The notes below the pieces were generated by a model. That model saw only the letters and a list, made by a program, of their open reading frames with translations. It was not told the origin of the DNA and did not search any database. From Candidatus Eisenbacteria bacterium (GTDB taxonomy: Bacteria; Eisenbacteria; RBG-16-71-46; CAIMUX01; JAHJDP01): 64,000 bases of DNA. Where the stretch lies: the NCBI GenBank assembly GCA_018831195.1, contig JAHJDP010000084.1:1-64000 (forward strand). Direction: 5' to 3'. The translations under genes and the position numbers were made by a program. Below are positions 50,645 through 59,953 of this stretch, piece by piece (positions within the stretch are counted from its first letter, which is position 1; each line of letters opens with the position of its first letter).

Positions 50645-51022
50645 ATGACGGCTCGAATTCTAGTGGTGGATGATGATAACCAGGTCCGCTCTATGTTGCG
50701 CCTGACTTTGGAAAGAGAAGGGTATGAAATTGTAGAGGCCGCTGACGGATTTGAAGCGATTCAATTATTCCGGGAAAACCCCTTTGACTTGATCATTACA
50801 GATATAATAATGCCCGGGTTGGAAGGGTTTGAAACGATACAGCGTTTGCGCGCTGAATCCCCCGATGTAAAGATCATCGCCATCTCCGGGGGCGGACGCC
50901 TGGCTCCTGAGGGGTATCTCGAGGTGGCCGAGAATCTCGGCGCGCTCAAAGCTTTAACAAAACCCGTGGATCATGATGAGCTCTTGGCGACTGTTCGAGA
51001 GCTGGTGGAGAGAGCGGCATAA
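50645..51022 (+). CDS. Single-domain response regulator (CheY-like)
   Basis: The 125-residue receiver has the acidic pair (VVDDDN), Asp53 in IITDIIMPG, Ser81 in IAISGGG and Lys106 in LTKPVD, all the residues for phosphorylation. There is no output domain. It begins 1 base after the hybrid kinase stop and is probably its phosphorelay partner; GGAGGGG lies upstream within the kinase gene. How the signal is finally read out is unknown. Confidence 0.93.
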   Translation: MTARILVVDDDNQVRSMLRLTLEREGYEIVEAADGFEAIQLFRENPFDLIITDIIMPGLEGFETIQRLRAESPDVKIIAISGGGRLAPEGYLEVAENLGALKALTKPVDHDELLATVRELVERAA

Positions 51023-51303
51023 TCCAGAAACGCCTCTTTGCTTTGTGTTAGAGAAAGGCAACCGCAGTACAACTTCTGCTAATGGATCTTTTGGGCCGGA
51101 TTTGCGCGGGGGCGGCGCCCGACGATCCGGCCGATCCGGAGCATTCAAAGGAGCCTTCCAAATCGCTACTCCCCTCGTATCTTGACATCGGATCTGCGCC
51201 CCTTTACCCTCAGTTTTTATTGCGGGATGTTCACTCCGGAAGGGGTCATGCCGCCTTTGGGGTGATGATACTTGCGCAAAAATGGAAAGGGACGGCGAAA
51301 GCA

Positions 51304-52521
51304 ATGAGTATCAGCCAAATTGCAAGATCTATCAGTCAATCGGCTACGCTGAGATTGAACGAAACAGCAGCCATACTACGGGCCAAGGGTGATCCCGTTA
51401 TCCATCTGGGGGGGGGAGAGCCAAAAAGCAAACCGCCCTTGGAAGCCTTGACGACGGCGGCGGGCCTCTTAAATTCAGGCGAGGTTAGATATACGCCTCC
51501 CGACGGTATACCTGCTTTGAAAAAGGCGATCATCCGTTATACGGAGGAATTCTATAACAGGAAGGTCGAGCCCGAAAATGTTATGGCCTCCAGCGGTGCA
51601 AAGCAAGCGATCATGGTTTGCCTGCAGGCCATTCTCAATCCTCAAGAGGAAGTGATTTTCCCGGCCCCCTATTGGGTCAGTTATCCGGAAATGGTCAAGC
51701 TTTGCGGCGGGATTCCCGTTCCCGTCACGCCGGAAGATGGAACTTTTCATCCCCGAATTCAGGATATTGAAGAGAAGATCGGATCCCTCACCAGGGCGAT
51801 CATGATCAATAGCCCCAACAATCCTTCCGGGACAATGTATTCCGAACAATTCATTAGTGATATTGTTCAGCTTTGCGAAAAGCGCGGGCTGTATCTGATC
51901 ATGGATGATATTTATCAGAGATTGATCTTCAATAACCTAAAACCGATAAACTGCTATAAATATGCAAAGGATTTTTCGGAGACATCGAAATTAGTTGTTA
52001 TCAATGGTGTGTCCAAACAATATGCCATGACCGGCTTCCGTATCGGTTGGTCCATAGCAAACAAGAGACTGACCGAAGTGATGACGAATATCCAGGGGCA
52101 CCAAACGTCCGGACCCTCCGCGCTGCTTCAGCACGCGGCGGTCGGGGCGCTCCGGGGCCTGCAGAGCCATGTTGAAAACCTCCGTGTGAGCTTGGAAAAC
52201 AACCGGAATGTCATGATCACCGAATTGAAAAGTTTTGCCGGGGTTCATCTCATTCCACCGGATGGGACATTCTACTGTTTTCCTGATTTCAGTGTATATA
52301 GGAAGGATTCAGTGAAACTTGCGCAGTTCCTTCTTGATAAAGTACAAGTGGTCACCGTGCCCGGAATCGAATTCGGTATGGAAGGGTATCTTAGAGTCAG
52401 CTTCTGCGGATCCGTGAAAGATATCACCTCGGGCATTGAAAGAATGAAATGGGCTCTGGATTTGAATTCGCCGAATGAGCTATTCATTGGAGAGCGCAAA
52501 CTTGTGAGGGACTGGGCATGA
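51304..52521 (+). CDS. Class I/II pyridoxal-phosphate aminotransferase (aspartate aminotransferase-like)
   Basis: ATG 51304 gives a 405-residue protein starting MSISQIARSISQSATLRLNE, as aspartate aminotransferases of subgroup Ib do; the frame upstream of it is poor protein. Key blocks: VIHLGGGEPKSKPP, VRYTPPDGIPALKKAI, INSPNNPSGTMYS, YLIMDDIYQ and PLP lysine Lys238 in NGVSKQYAMTGFRIGWS. It probably interconverts aspartate and oxaloacetate. The gene overlaps pckA by 4 bases, which fits supplying oxaloacetate to PEP carboxykinase. The 281 bases before the start hold no recognised gene. An exact substrate call needs comparison with characterised enzymes. Confidence 0.87.
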   Translation: MSISQIARSISQSATLRLNETAAILRAKGDPVIHLGGGEPKSKPPLEALTTAAGLLNSGEVRYTPPDGIPALKKAIIRYTEEFYNRKVEPENVMASSGAKQAIMVCLQAILNPQEEVIFPAPYWVSYPEMVKLCGGIPVPVTPEDGTFHPRIQDIEEKIGSLTRAIMINSPNNPSGTMYSEQFISDIVQLCEKRGLYLIMDDIYQRLIFNNLKPINCYKYAKDFSETSKLVVINGVSKQYAMTGFRIGWSIANKRLTEVMTNIQGHQTSGPSALLQHAAVGALRGLQSHVENLRVSLENNRNVMITELKSFAGVHLIPPDGTFYCFPDFSVYRKDSVKLAQFLLDKVQVVTVPGIEFGMEGYLRVSFCGSVKDITSGIERMKWALDLNSPNELFIGERKLVRDWA

Positions 52522-54167
52522 GTAAGTATCTCAAATTCGATACGCCTGGCCTGAAGCAGGCCAAGGAACTGAAGAGCGACTACGGAATTGACAACCACGG
52601 TCTGGAGTATCTTGACCGGGTTTACTGGAACCTTCCGACTCCGGCGCTCGTCGAAGAGGCGGTTTTCCGCAATGAGGGTCATATCACCAGCGGCGGCGCC
52701 ATGTTGGTTTATACGGGCAAATGGACCGCCCGCGCCGCTCAAGATAAGTATGTCGTCAAGGAGCCTTCCAGCGAAGAGAACATCTGGTGGGGCGAGTATA
52801 ACAGGCCCTACAGCTCCGAGAAATTCGCCATGCTCTTCGCCCGGATTCAGTCCTATCTCCAGGGCGAGGAAGTCTTTGTTCAGGATTGTTTTGTCGGCGC
52901 GGATCCCGAGCATAGCATGCCGATTCGAATTATCACCGAAAAGGCATGGCAAAGTCATTTTGCCCGCAATATGTTCCTCAAGATCCGCAACCGGGAAGAT
53001 TATAAGACGCATGTCCCGGAGTTCACACTCATTGCCGTAAGTGGTTTCAAGGTTGATCCGAGGATTGAGGGGACGCGGACGGAGACGGCCATCGCAATGG
53101 ATTTCTCGAAGAGAATGGCGCTGGTCTGCAATTCAAAATATGGCGGTGAGATAAAGAAATCGATCTTTACCGTTATGAATTATTTCCTGCCGCTCAAAGG
53201 TGTTCTCTCGATGCATTGCTCAGCCAATATCGGCGATAAAGGCGATGCAGCCCTTTTCTTCGGCCTCTCGGGTACAGGCAAAACCACCCTCTCCGCCGAT
53301 CCGACTCGTCAATTGATCGGGGATGATGAGCATGGATGGAGCGATGACGGGGTCTTCAACCTGGAGGGCGGCTGCTACGCCAAAGTGATCCGTCTTTCAT
53401 CCGAGCATGAACCTCAGATTCATGCTTGTACGCATCGTTTCGGGACGATTCTCGAGAATGTTGTTTTCGATCCCGCCTCCCGAAATCTGGATCTGGATGA
53501 TGACAGATTCACTGAAAACACGCGATGCAGTTATCCATTGAATTTCATCCCAAATGTCGTTCAGGAAGGATATGTTCGCAGCCATCCAAAGAATGTAATT
53601 TTCCTCACCTGCGATGCGCAGGGGGTTTTGCCTCCGCTCGCGCGGCTTGATCCGACTCAGTCGATCTATCATTTCATATCCGGATACACGAGTAAAATCG
53701 CCGGAACGGAAATCGGTCTGGGAATAGAGCCTGAAATCACTTTCAGCGCTTGTTTTGGGGCGCCCTTCATGGTTCATCATCCCTTCGAGTATGCCAATAT
53801 GTTGAAGCAGAAGGCCCTTAAGCATGGCGCTCAGTGCTGGCTGGTGAACACGGGCTGGGTCGGAGGCAAATTCGGCGTCGGCAAGCGGATCAGTATCCGT
53901 CACACACGAAACCTCCTCAATGCGGCGCTTGAGGGCAAGCTAGACGGGGTCAAGTACAGAAAAGATAAACTTTTCGGTTTTGAGGTGCCTCTTACCTGCC
54001 CTGATGTTCCTGAAGACGTCCTCGATCCTTCGAATTCCTGGGGGAATAAGGATGAGTATTGGAAGAAATATGACGCACTGGTGGCCCGGTACATCGAGAA
54101 CTTCAAGAAATACAAAGATGGCTGCCCGGAGGGAATTCTCGAGGCGGGACCGAAACGGTTGAAATAG
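52518..54167 (+). CDS. pckA: Phosphoenolpyruvate carboxykinase (ATP)
   Basis: The 549-residue protein has all family hallmarks: SGFKVDPRIE-type N-domain, MHCSANIGDKGDAALFFG and the kinase-1a loop GLSGTGKTTLS with Lys255. DDEHGWSDDGVFNLEGGCYA carries the metal-binding acids, and GYTSKIAGTE and ISIRHTRNLL are adenine-site blocks. It converts oxaloacetate and ATP to PEP and CO2 in gluconeogenesis, or runs in reverse in some anaerobes. The ATG overlaps the aminotransferase stop (ATGA). A 14-bp hairpin ends the transcript. Confidence 0.96.
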   Translation: MSKYLKFDTPGLKQAKELKSDYGIDNHGLEYLDRVYWNLPTPALVEEAVFRNEGHITSGGAMLVYTGKWTARAAQDKYVVKEPSSEENIWWGEYNRPYSSEKFAMLFARIQSYLQGEEVFVQDCFVGADPEHSMPIRIITEKAWQSHFARNMFLKIRNREDYKTHVPEFTLIAVSGFKVDPRIEGTRTETAIAMDFSKRMALVCNSKYGGEIKKSIFTVMNYFLPLKGVLSMHCSANIGDKGDAALFFGLSGTGKTTLSADPTRQLIGDDEHGWSDDGVFNLEGGCYAKVIRLSSEHEPQIHACTHRFGTILENVVFDPASRNLDLDDDRFTENTRCSYPLNFIPNVVQEGYVRSHPKNVIFLTCDAQGVLPPLARLDPTQSIYHFISGYTSKIAGTEIGLGIEPEITFSACFGAPFMVHHPFEYANMLKQKALKHGAQCWLVNTGWVGGKFGVGKRISIRHTRNLLNAALEGKLDGVKYRKDKLFGFEVPLTCPDVPEDVLDPSNSWGNKDEYWKKYDALVARYIENFKKYKDGCPEGILEAGPKRLK

Positions 54168-54194
54168 CGAATAAAGGGATCAAGGAGCGCAACA

Positions 54195-54228
54195 AGAAAC
54201 GGAGGAGATTTCGGTCTCCTCCGTTTCT
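54195..54228. terminator. Bidirectional terminator between pckA and mdh
   Basis: A perfect 14-bp stem, AGAAACGGAGGAGA (54195-54208) with its exact complement at 54215-54228 and loop TTTCGG, lies 27 bases after pckA and 20 bases before the end of the convergent mdh gene. The T-rich end of each arm could work in both directions. Confidence 0.75.
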
Positions 54229-54248
54229 GGTTCGTTAGGCTGGAGTAA

Positions 54249-55253
54249 TTAGCCGAGCATCTTGTCGACTTCGTCGCAGGTCTTCTTGACGCCTTCGGCC
54301 GACTTGGCCAAGGCCGCTTTCTCGTCGGCGGTCAAGTCGATTTCGATGACCTTCTCCACGCCGCCTGCTCCGAGGATGGCGGGAACGCCGACATACAATC
54401 CATTGATACCGTATTCACCCGCGAGCAAGGTACAGACGGGGAGGATTTTCTTCCGGTCATAGATAATCGCTTCAGCCATTTCCAGCGCGCTGAAAGCTGG
54501 AGAAACAAAAGCGGAACCGAATCCCAGGAGACCGACAACCTCTCCGCCGGCTTTTCTTACCCGTGTTTCGATCGCTCCAAGCTTGTCCGGGGCGATAAAC
54601 TTCTCAACCGGCATCCCTGCAATCCGGCAGCAGCTGCGGACCGGGACCATCGTGTCGCCGTGACCGCCGAGGACCATCGCCTCAACGTTATCGACACTGA
54701 CTCCCGCCTCTGCGGCGACGAAGTAGCGGTAGCGTGCCGAATCCAGCACGCCGGCCATCCCGACAAGCTTGTTCTTTGGAGGATTCAGATTTTTCTTCAG
54801 TGTATAGACAATCGCATCCAGGGGGTTGGCGATCGAGATGATCATCGCATTTTTGCAATACTTGCCGATGGCTTTCGAAACCTCGTTGGTAACTTTCAAG
54901 TTGATCGACAACAACTCCTCCCGCGAGGGGAACGTCCCATCCGGCCGGGCTTTGCGCGGCACACCGGCCGTATTGATGATCATGTCGCAACCGGCGAGGA
55001 TATCATAATCTTTGGAGGCCTCAATGCGCGTATCAGAACCTATCACCGGCGTTCCTTCAGCGATATCGAGGGCCTTGCCCTTGGCCACGGATTGTTTTCT
55101 CTGAACGTCCTGTTTCTCAGGAGGATCACTTTCATTCACAAAGGGAGCGGGATCCGTCACGGCCACTGTCCGCGCCAAGCGACGTCGGACGATTTCCTGG
55201 ACGAGAACTCCGCCGATCCAGCCGCCACCCACCACTCCAATTTTCTGTAGCAC
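54249..55253 (-). CDS. mdh: Malate dehydrogenase (LDH/MDH family)
   Basis: The start is GTG 55253 with AAGGAGG 7 bases upstream. The 334-residue protein has KIGVVGGGWIGG, Asp34 after strand 2 (NAD preference), NTAGVPRKARPDG with the substrate-binding Arg typical of malate enzymes, IANPLDA, VLDSARYRYF (Asp171, Arg174) and catalytic His198 in GGHGDTMVP. There is an unusual insertion at about 36-57 between Asp34 and GKALDI, rich in charged residues, where most family members have only a short loop. The gene converges on pckA and with it handles oxaloacetate. Confidence 0.92.
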   Translation of the reverse strand: MLQKIGVVGGGWIGGVLVQEIVRRRLARTVAVTDPAPFVNESDPPEKQDVQRKQSVAKGKALDIAEGTPVIGSDTRIEASKDYDILAGCDMIINTAGVPRKARPDGTFPSREELLSINLKVTNEVSKAIGKYCKNAMIISIANPLDAIVYTLKKNLNPPKNKLVGMAGVLDSARYRYFVAAEAGVSVDNVEAMVLGGHGDTMVPVRSCCRIAGMPVEKFIAPDKLGAIETRVRKAGGEVVGLLGFGSAFVSPAFSALEMAEAIIYDRKKILPVCTLLAGEYGINGLYVGVPAILGAGGVEKVIEIDLTADEKAALAKSAEGVKKTCDEVDKMLG

Positions 55254-55434
55254 GCACCGCCTCCTTTCTTAAAGGGATTACCGGACACGAGGAGCTCAGG
55301 TATCCGGCCTCATATAATAGCACTACTGCGAGGCTCCAGATACGTCAAGTTGAACGGAAGATGAGGCCGTGATTCGCGAGGCGGATCTGGAATGCCGGCA
55401 GTGTTATCCTTACAATACCTTGTGTGGCAATTAG

Positions 55435-57273
55435 TTACTGCTTTGGTGCAGAGCTCCGGAGATGGGTCCATTTGAATGTCGTCGTACCCCCGCCCCAAGC
55501 GTACCGGCTCCGTAATCTGACAAAATAGGTTCCCGGCCGGAGAAGATCGCCGTCCAATGACATCGGTTTCCAGCTGAAGGCGCTCGTTCCTTCGGGGGCG
55601 ATGGTCCACTCGGGGCCGAAGGGGCGGCTGACTCTGCGCCCGGTGATATCGAATATGTCGATCACAAAGGAACCGGCATGGGGCAGATGCAGCGCCAGAC
55701 CGGCTTCGCCTGCCGAGGGATTCGGCCGGATCTGGAAATCCAGCCCGGTGAGAAATGGATCGGGGACCACGACACTGCCGGAATCAGGGTGGTGGAAATC
55801 GACGCAGCAGAGGAGATGGTCGGCGGCTTCGGAATCCCCCGATTGAAGACCGTAGGCCGCCAGATTACCGGGCGCCATGGCCGGTGTGTAGATGACGAAA
55901 TGGTTTCCCATCTCAAGGACCGAATCGGTAAAGATGACGTAATCGAGATGGCCGGGCCAAAATAAGCCGCCGTCATTGCGCCAGGTGTAGCCCATCCGTC
56001 TTTCTGTTTGGCGCCAGTAGACAGGAGTCATCGGGGTCCAATCCCAATCCGGGTGGAAATCCTCCCCGAAGGGTCCCTCATTGATGATATCACCGGTGAC
56101 CAGCGATTGAACCTGCTGGTTCAAACCAACGAAATTCATGTCGCCCATGATGAGAATTGGTGTGTCGCTCTGTAATGTTAAAATCCCACCCACTCGCTTT
56201 GCTTCTCGTATAAAAGAGAGAATATGATCCACTTCCATCTGGCGGTTCGCCTCCTCCTCGCAACAGGGGAGGTGCGCGTTGATGACAAGGATCTGGGTTC
56301 CCCGCAAGGCCGTTGCATCCAGTAGCACGGCGAGATTGCCATCGATAGCCCAGCTCTCGAGAACGGGGTAACGGCTGATGGTATGGCAATCATTGTTCCC
56401 GGCCGCGTACCAGCTCTCACCCGGCTCCAATGAAATCCAATCAGAGACAAAATCGACGACTTCCGCTGTCGTGTGTTCATAGATTTCCTGGAAACTCAGA
56501 ATATCCGGAGCCACCGCGGCGAGCTGCCGGCCGAATCGAGAAGCCTGTCCGCCCGACCAAGGACCGTCCCTCTCGACATTGTAGGTCGATATCCGCATAT
56601 CGTTCGGGTCGGAACGGCCCATCGTTATTATCTCATCGGGGGGCGGCGTTCCGTTGTCGAGTTTATAGGTGATGGTTTCCCCGGCTTCGGGAAGTTCGTC
56701 CCCTCCGGTTGATGCATCCCGGAAGAATATCCTGATGTCATTCCCGTTGAAGAGGTAGTGGCTGCCGTCAGGCCGGATGCCGCGCCCGATCGCCATCTCA
56801 AATACGGACGATGTGACGGAGGGGCCGCACCGGAAGCGAATATCGCTATAGTCTATATTCCAGGGGGATCCGCCCGTGTAAAAGTTACCGGTGAGCTCGC
56901 CGAATTTCCATTCCAGTTCGGCGCCGATACCATTAATATTTAAGCCGGTTTGATCATCTGCATCGGTATCGAGATAGAGGATGAGATTGTTATTCTGCTG
57001 CAGGTTCAAAACAGCGCCCAGGTCGATTTTCAGGTAGAGAAAGCGTGAATCGTCGGCCAGCAGGAGTTTTCCGAAATCGATGCCGGCGCCGTCGCCGGCC
57101 GCATCTTCATAAATGATCTCAACAACGTCCCAGTCGGGAAACCGGCCGTCGATGGTGATGGGATGGGGAGTGGCGCGGCCGCCCCCCGCGGCGAGCAGGA
57201 TGATTGTGAAGGCCACATTCAGGAACCCGAATTGACAAAGAGGCCGGTTCTGTAACCTCTTCATTTTATACAT
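55435..57273 (-). CDS. Exported endonuclease/exonuclease/phosphatase-fold protein with sorting-like domain
   Basis: ATG 57273 gives 612 residues and follows AGAGG at 3 bases; it overlaps the upstream stop by 8 bases. ATG 57264 is also possible. A signal peptide (FGFLNVAFTIILLAAGGG) is followed by a beta-domain (about 35-200), then the EEP catalytic domain. Motifs seen are RISTYNVERD, ILSFQEIYE (Glu), INAHLPC, IMGDMNFVG (Asp, Asn) and ADHLLCCVD (Asp-His), so catalysis is likely. The last 85 residues form a sorting-like domain (FQIRPNPSAGEAGLALHL, PGTYFVRLRSR). It may be a surface nuclease or phosphodiesterase/phosphatase; specificity is not resolved. Confidence 0.85.
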   Translation of the reverse strand: MYKMKRLQNRPLCQFGFLNVAFTIILLAAGGGRATPHPITIDGRFPDWDVVEIIYEDAAGDGAGIDFGKLLLADDSRFLYLKIDLGAVLNLQQNNNLILYLDTDADDQTGLNINGIGAELEWKFGELTGNFYTGGSPWNIDYSDIRFRCGPSVTSSVFEMAIGRGIRPDGSHYLFNGNDIRIFFRDASTGGDELPEAGETITYKLDNGTPPPDEIITMGRSDPNDMRISTYNVERDGPWSGGQASRFGRQLAAVAPDILSFQEIYEHTTAEVVDFVSDWISLEPGESWYAAGNNDCHTISRYPVLESWAIDGNLAVLLDATALRGTQILVINAHLPCCEEEANRQMEVDHILSFIREAKRVGGILTLQSDTPILIMGDMNFVGLNQQVQSLVTGDIINEGPFGEDFHPDWDWTPMTPVYWRQTERRMGYTWRNDGGLFWPGHLDYVIFTDSVLEMGNHFVIYTPAMAPGNLAAYGLQSGDSEAADHLLCCVDFHHPDSGSVVVPDPFLTGLDFQIRPNPSAGEAGLALHLPHAGSFVIDIFDITGRRVSRPFGPEWTIAPEGTSAFSWKPMSLDGDLLRPGTYFVRLRSRYAWGGGTTTFKWTHLRSSAPKQ

Positions 57274-59773
57274 TCGCCTCTGATCCATCTTGTGGGACCG
57301 TCCCGCCGTCCGGTTCAGCAAGAGGATGCCGCTTTATAATCACCATGGTCACATCATCCGATTGTGGAACCCCGGCCGCATGTTCCAAAACGGCCTTCAG
57401 GATTGCTTCCCGGATCCCGGCGACGGGGAGATGCGACGATTGACGGATGACCTGCAGCAGGCGCTCTTCGCCGAACATGTTGTCCATGGTTTTCTCATCT
57501 TCTATCTCCTCCGGCGGAATCTTTCCGGGTGGCGTCTTCCCGGTCGGATCGTCATCCCCGGGAACCGGCCCTTCGGCCTCAGTGACCCCGTCGGTATAGA
57601 GAACCAGGACATCTCCCGGTTTGATGGAAACTGTCTCTTGTTGATAGGCCTGTCCCGGCAACATGCCTATGAGCAGTCCGCCTTTCTCGAGATATTCAAC
57701 CGCCCCATCGGCGCGCAGGAGGATCGGCGGATTGTGTCCCGCGTTGGTCGATGTAAATGTACAACTATTGATATCCAACACGCCATAAAAGAAGGTCACG
57801 AATCTCTGCGAGTGTGTCGAGTGAACCATTAGATCATTCACGCGGTTGACGATTTCACCCACGCTACTGGGGTGTATAACCTGCCCCTGAAGGCTCGCCT
57901 GAAGATTCGACATGAGCAGCGCGGCCGGTATGCCCTTGCCGGAGACGTCGCCGATAGCGATGCCCAGCCGGCCGTCGCCCTGTGTGAGGAAATCGAAATA
58001 GTCTCCGCCGACCTGAAGAGACGGCAGGCTGATCCCGGTCACCTCGAATCCTGAGATGGTCGGCGAGTCGTGGGGCAGAAGGCGCTCTTGGATTTCCCGG
58101 GCCATCTGCAGCTCCCGCTCGAGACGTTCGCGGGCCACCGCCTCTTCGCGGCCGTGTCTGACCGCGACGGTCATGTCATTAAAGGAGTCGGCCAGTACGC
58201 CGAATTCATCCTCGTTCGATATTTGAACATACGAATCCAAATCCCCTGCGGCCAGACGCAGTGTTCTGGAATGCAGCGAATTTACGGCGGATGTAATTCC
58301 CGTGGTGATACGGATGCCGAGGAAGAGAGCAAACCCCTCGAGTATCAGAAAAAGGATGCCGAGAAAAGCCAGGACAGCGATGACGGCCTGATTGATTTTG
58401 GAATTCTCTGTGGCGAATTCCTTAACGAGGTTTGCGAGACGGGCCTGGAGGTGAAAAACGATCTCTTTATGGCGGAAGCCTCCCGGCACCAGACGAAGTG
58501 TCTGCAACAGATCCCCCCCGAACTTCATGGGCCGGTTCCAGATAGAGAGCGCTGAGTCGGCCCCGCTTTCAGCCCTGTTCTGGAACCCCTTGATGTCGAT
58601 CGAGAGACGGGATGTGTCCTCGGGGGATTCGATATACCTTGGATCGTCCGAATCAACGGTAACCGCTTGGCTCGTGTAGAGACCGACATCGCAGCGAAGC
58701 ATTTTTGCGAGATAATCGAGGGGGTCCTGATTGACATGATAACCGCTCAAGCGGAGCGGGCCGGCGCTGAGTCCCCGCACATTGATAAGCCAGATTTCCG
58801 ATTCGATGAGAAAATAGGCGGTCGTATCGGCCGGCGCCCAGTTGGGTTTGGGAACGCCGGTACCTGTTTCATCATCGTTCAAGGCCTCGGCGTCTTTAAG
58901 GGGTGTCTGCAGCGCGGTCACAAAGAGGCCGATCCACTTGGGCGGCTCAGGGACTTCGGGTCCGGTTGAGGGATCTTCCGGAATTGTTAAAGTAAAATAA
59001 TCGGTAAAGGTTGTTCCTGAGAGATCTTTGCCGGCCGCTGTCTGGGCCGACCAATCCTCGAGGATACCGCGTCCGCGGGTGGCGAGACTTCCGCCGAGCG
59101 TGCCGTACAACAGGAGGATCATGAAAATCAATACCAGCACGAGGGGGACACCGGCGATGAAGAGGGCGCTGACCGCCAGCTTTGGTTTCAGGCGCATGAA
59201 ATGAAGACGAATCCTAAAAAAGAGATTGAGAAGAGAAAAGATCCAGAACAGGCGCAGGGCGCCGAGGGCGGTACGGGCCAGGTTCTCAGCCAGTCCATGC
59301 AGCCAGGGAAGATCCGACACCTCGCCGCCGCTGAATCCCCATCCGACAGAAACAAATCCGGCCGCAATAAGGCCGAGAAAGAAAATTTTGGCGCGCCGGG
59401 CGGAGAGCATCCTTTGATAGGGAGCATATGTCCGGAAAAACAAAAAAACGCCGAATGTCGGAATAGCGATATACCGCCCTGCTTCATTCGGCCCAAATGC
59501 GACCAGTGTCGCGCCGGCAAGGACGAGATAGATCATCCAGAAGATCCGGAAACGTGTTTCCAGAAGAAGGAAGCGAATCGCCGTGAACCAGGTCCCGGTC
59601 AGGACGAGGGCGGCGATCCAAACACTGAAAGCATTGTGTCCACCGAGCAGTCGGTGGACCCCCCAGGCCAGGATCGAACCGAGGACGATCATGAGGGATA
59701 AACGCCAAGCCGGTTGATTAATCGGCGAAGGTTGGACCCGCCACGGTTTCAGTGCGACTTCAGGATCTGACAT
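57266..59773 (-). CDS. Membrane-bound RsbU/SpoIIE-type PP2C phosphatase
   Basis: The 835-residue protein has several N-terminal membrane segments (about 25-215), an extracytoplasmic region (about 230-455), another membrane segment (about 465-490) and a HAMP-like linker with LRLAAGDLDSYV. The C-terminal PP2C-like domain (about 570-820) includes LQVGGDYFDFLTQ, IAIGDVSGKGIPAALLM, LVLYTDGVTEAEG and SDDVTMVII; the acids of GGDYFD, GDVSGKG and SDD bind metal. Such phosphatases usually control partner-switching regulators (anti-anti-sigma factors). None is encoded in the window. The signal sensed is unknown. Confidence 0.9.
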   Translation of the reverse strand: MSDPEVALKPWRVQPSPINQPAWRLSLMIVLGSILAWGVHRLLGGHNAFSVWIAALVLTGTWFTAIRFLLLETRFRIFWMIYLVLAGATLVAFGPNEAGRYIAIPTFGVFLFFRTYAPYQRMLSARRAKIFFLGLIAAGFVSVGWGFSGGEVSDLPWLHGLAENLARTALGALRLFWIFSLLNLFFRIRLHFMRLKPKLAVSALFIAGVPLVLVLIFMILLLYGTLGGSLATRGRGILEDWSAQTAAGKDLSGTTFTDYFTLTIPEDPSTGPEVPEPPKWIGLFVTALQTPLKDAEALNDDETGTGVPKPNWAPADTTAYFLIESEIWLINVRGLSAGPLRLSGYHVNQDPLDYLAKMLRCDVGLYTSQAVTVDSDDPRYIESPEDTSRLSIDIKGFQNRAESGADSALSIWNRPMKFGGDLLQTLRLVPGGFRHKEIVFHLQARLANLVKEFATENSKINQAVIAVLAFLGILFLILEGFALFLGIRITTGITSAVNSLHSRTLRLAAGDLDSYVQISNEDEFGVLADSFNDMTVAVRHGREEAVARERLERELQMAREIQERLLPHDSPTISGFEVTGISLPSLQVGGDYFDFLTQGDGRLGIAIGDVSGKGIPAALLMSNLQASLQGQVIHPSSVGEIVNRVNDLMVHSTHSQRFVTFFYGVLDINSCTFTSTNAGHNPPILLRADGAVEYLEKGGLLIGMLPGQAYQQETVSIKPGDVLVLYTDGVTEAEGPVPGDDDPTGKTPPGKIPPEEIEDEKTMDNMFGEERLLQVIRQSSHLPVAGIREAILKAVLEHAAGVPQSDDVTMVIIKRHPLAEPDGGTVPQDGSEANV

Positions 59774-59818
59774 TCGGCCGGCTCCTCATCATTCAACCCA
59801 TTCGACCCCTTACGGAGC

Positions 59819-59834
59819 TGTCTTTCTGAAGACA
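59819..59834. repeat. Short inverted repeat in the divergent control region
   Basis: TGTCTT / AAGACA arms with a 4-base centre, between the divergent RsbU-like and molybdenum hydroxylase genes. Confidence 0.3.
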
Positions 59835-59903
59835 TTTGGAGCTTATTATTGAGCGAAATCCGGTCCGTTGCAATCGCCCTGATGTCCCGCCCACCCTGAG
59901 GAT

Positions 59904-59923
59904 TCCTTGCAAATCCTTGCAAA
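59904..59923. repeat. Perfect 10-bp tandem direct repeat, possible regulator site
   Basis: TCCTTGCAAA occurs twice with no gap, 30 bases before the start of the molybdenum hydroxylase large subunit. The 10-base spacing (one helical turn) suits a protein binding side by side. Confidence 0.5.
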
Positions 59924-59953
59924 AACAACCTTTTCTGCGGCACTATCAGTGCT

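Noticed and set aside
55253-55350. Promoter for mdh with TTGACG and TATTAT
   Set aside because: The spacer is 23 bases, too long for a normal sigma70 promoter.
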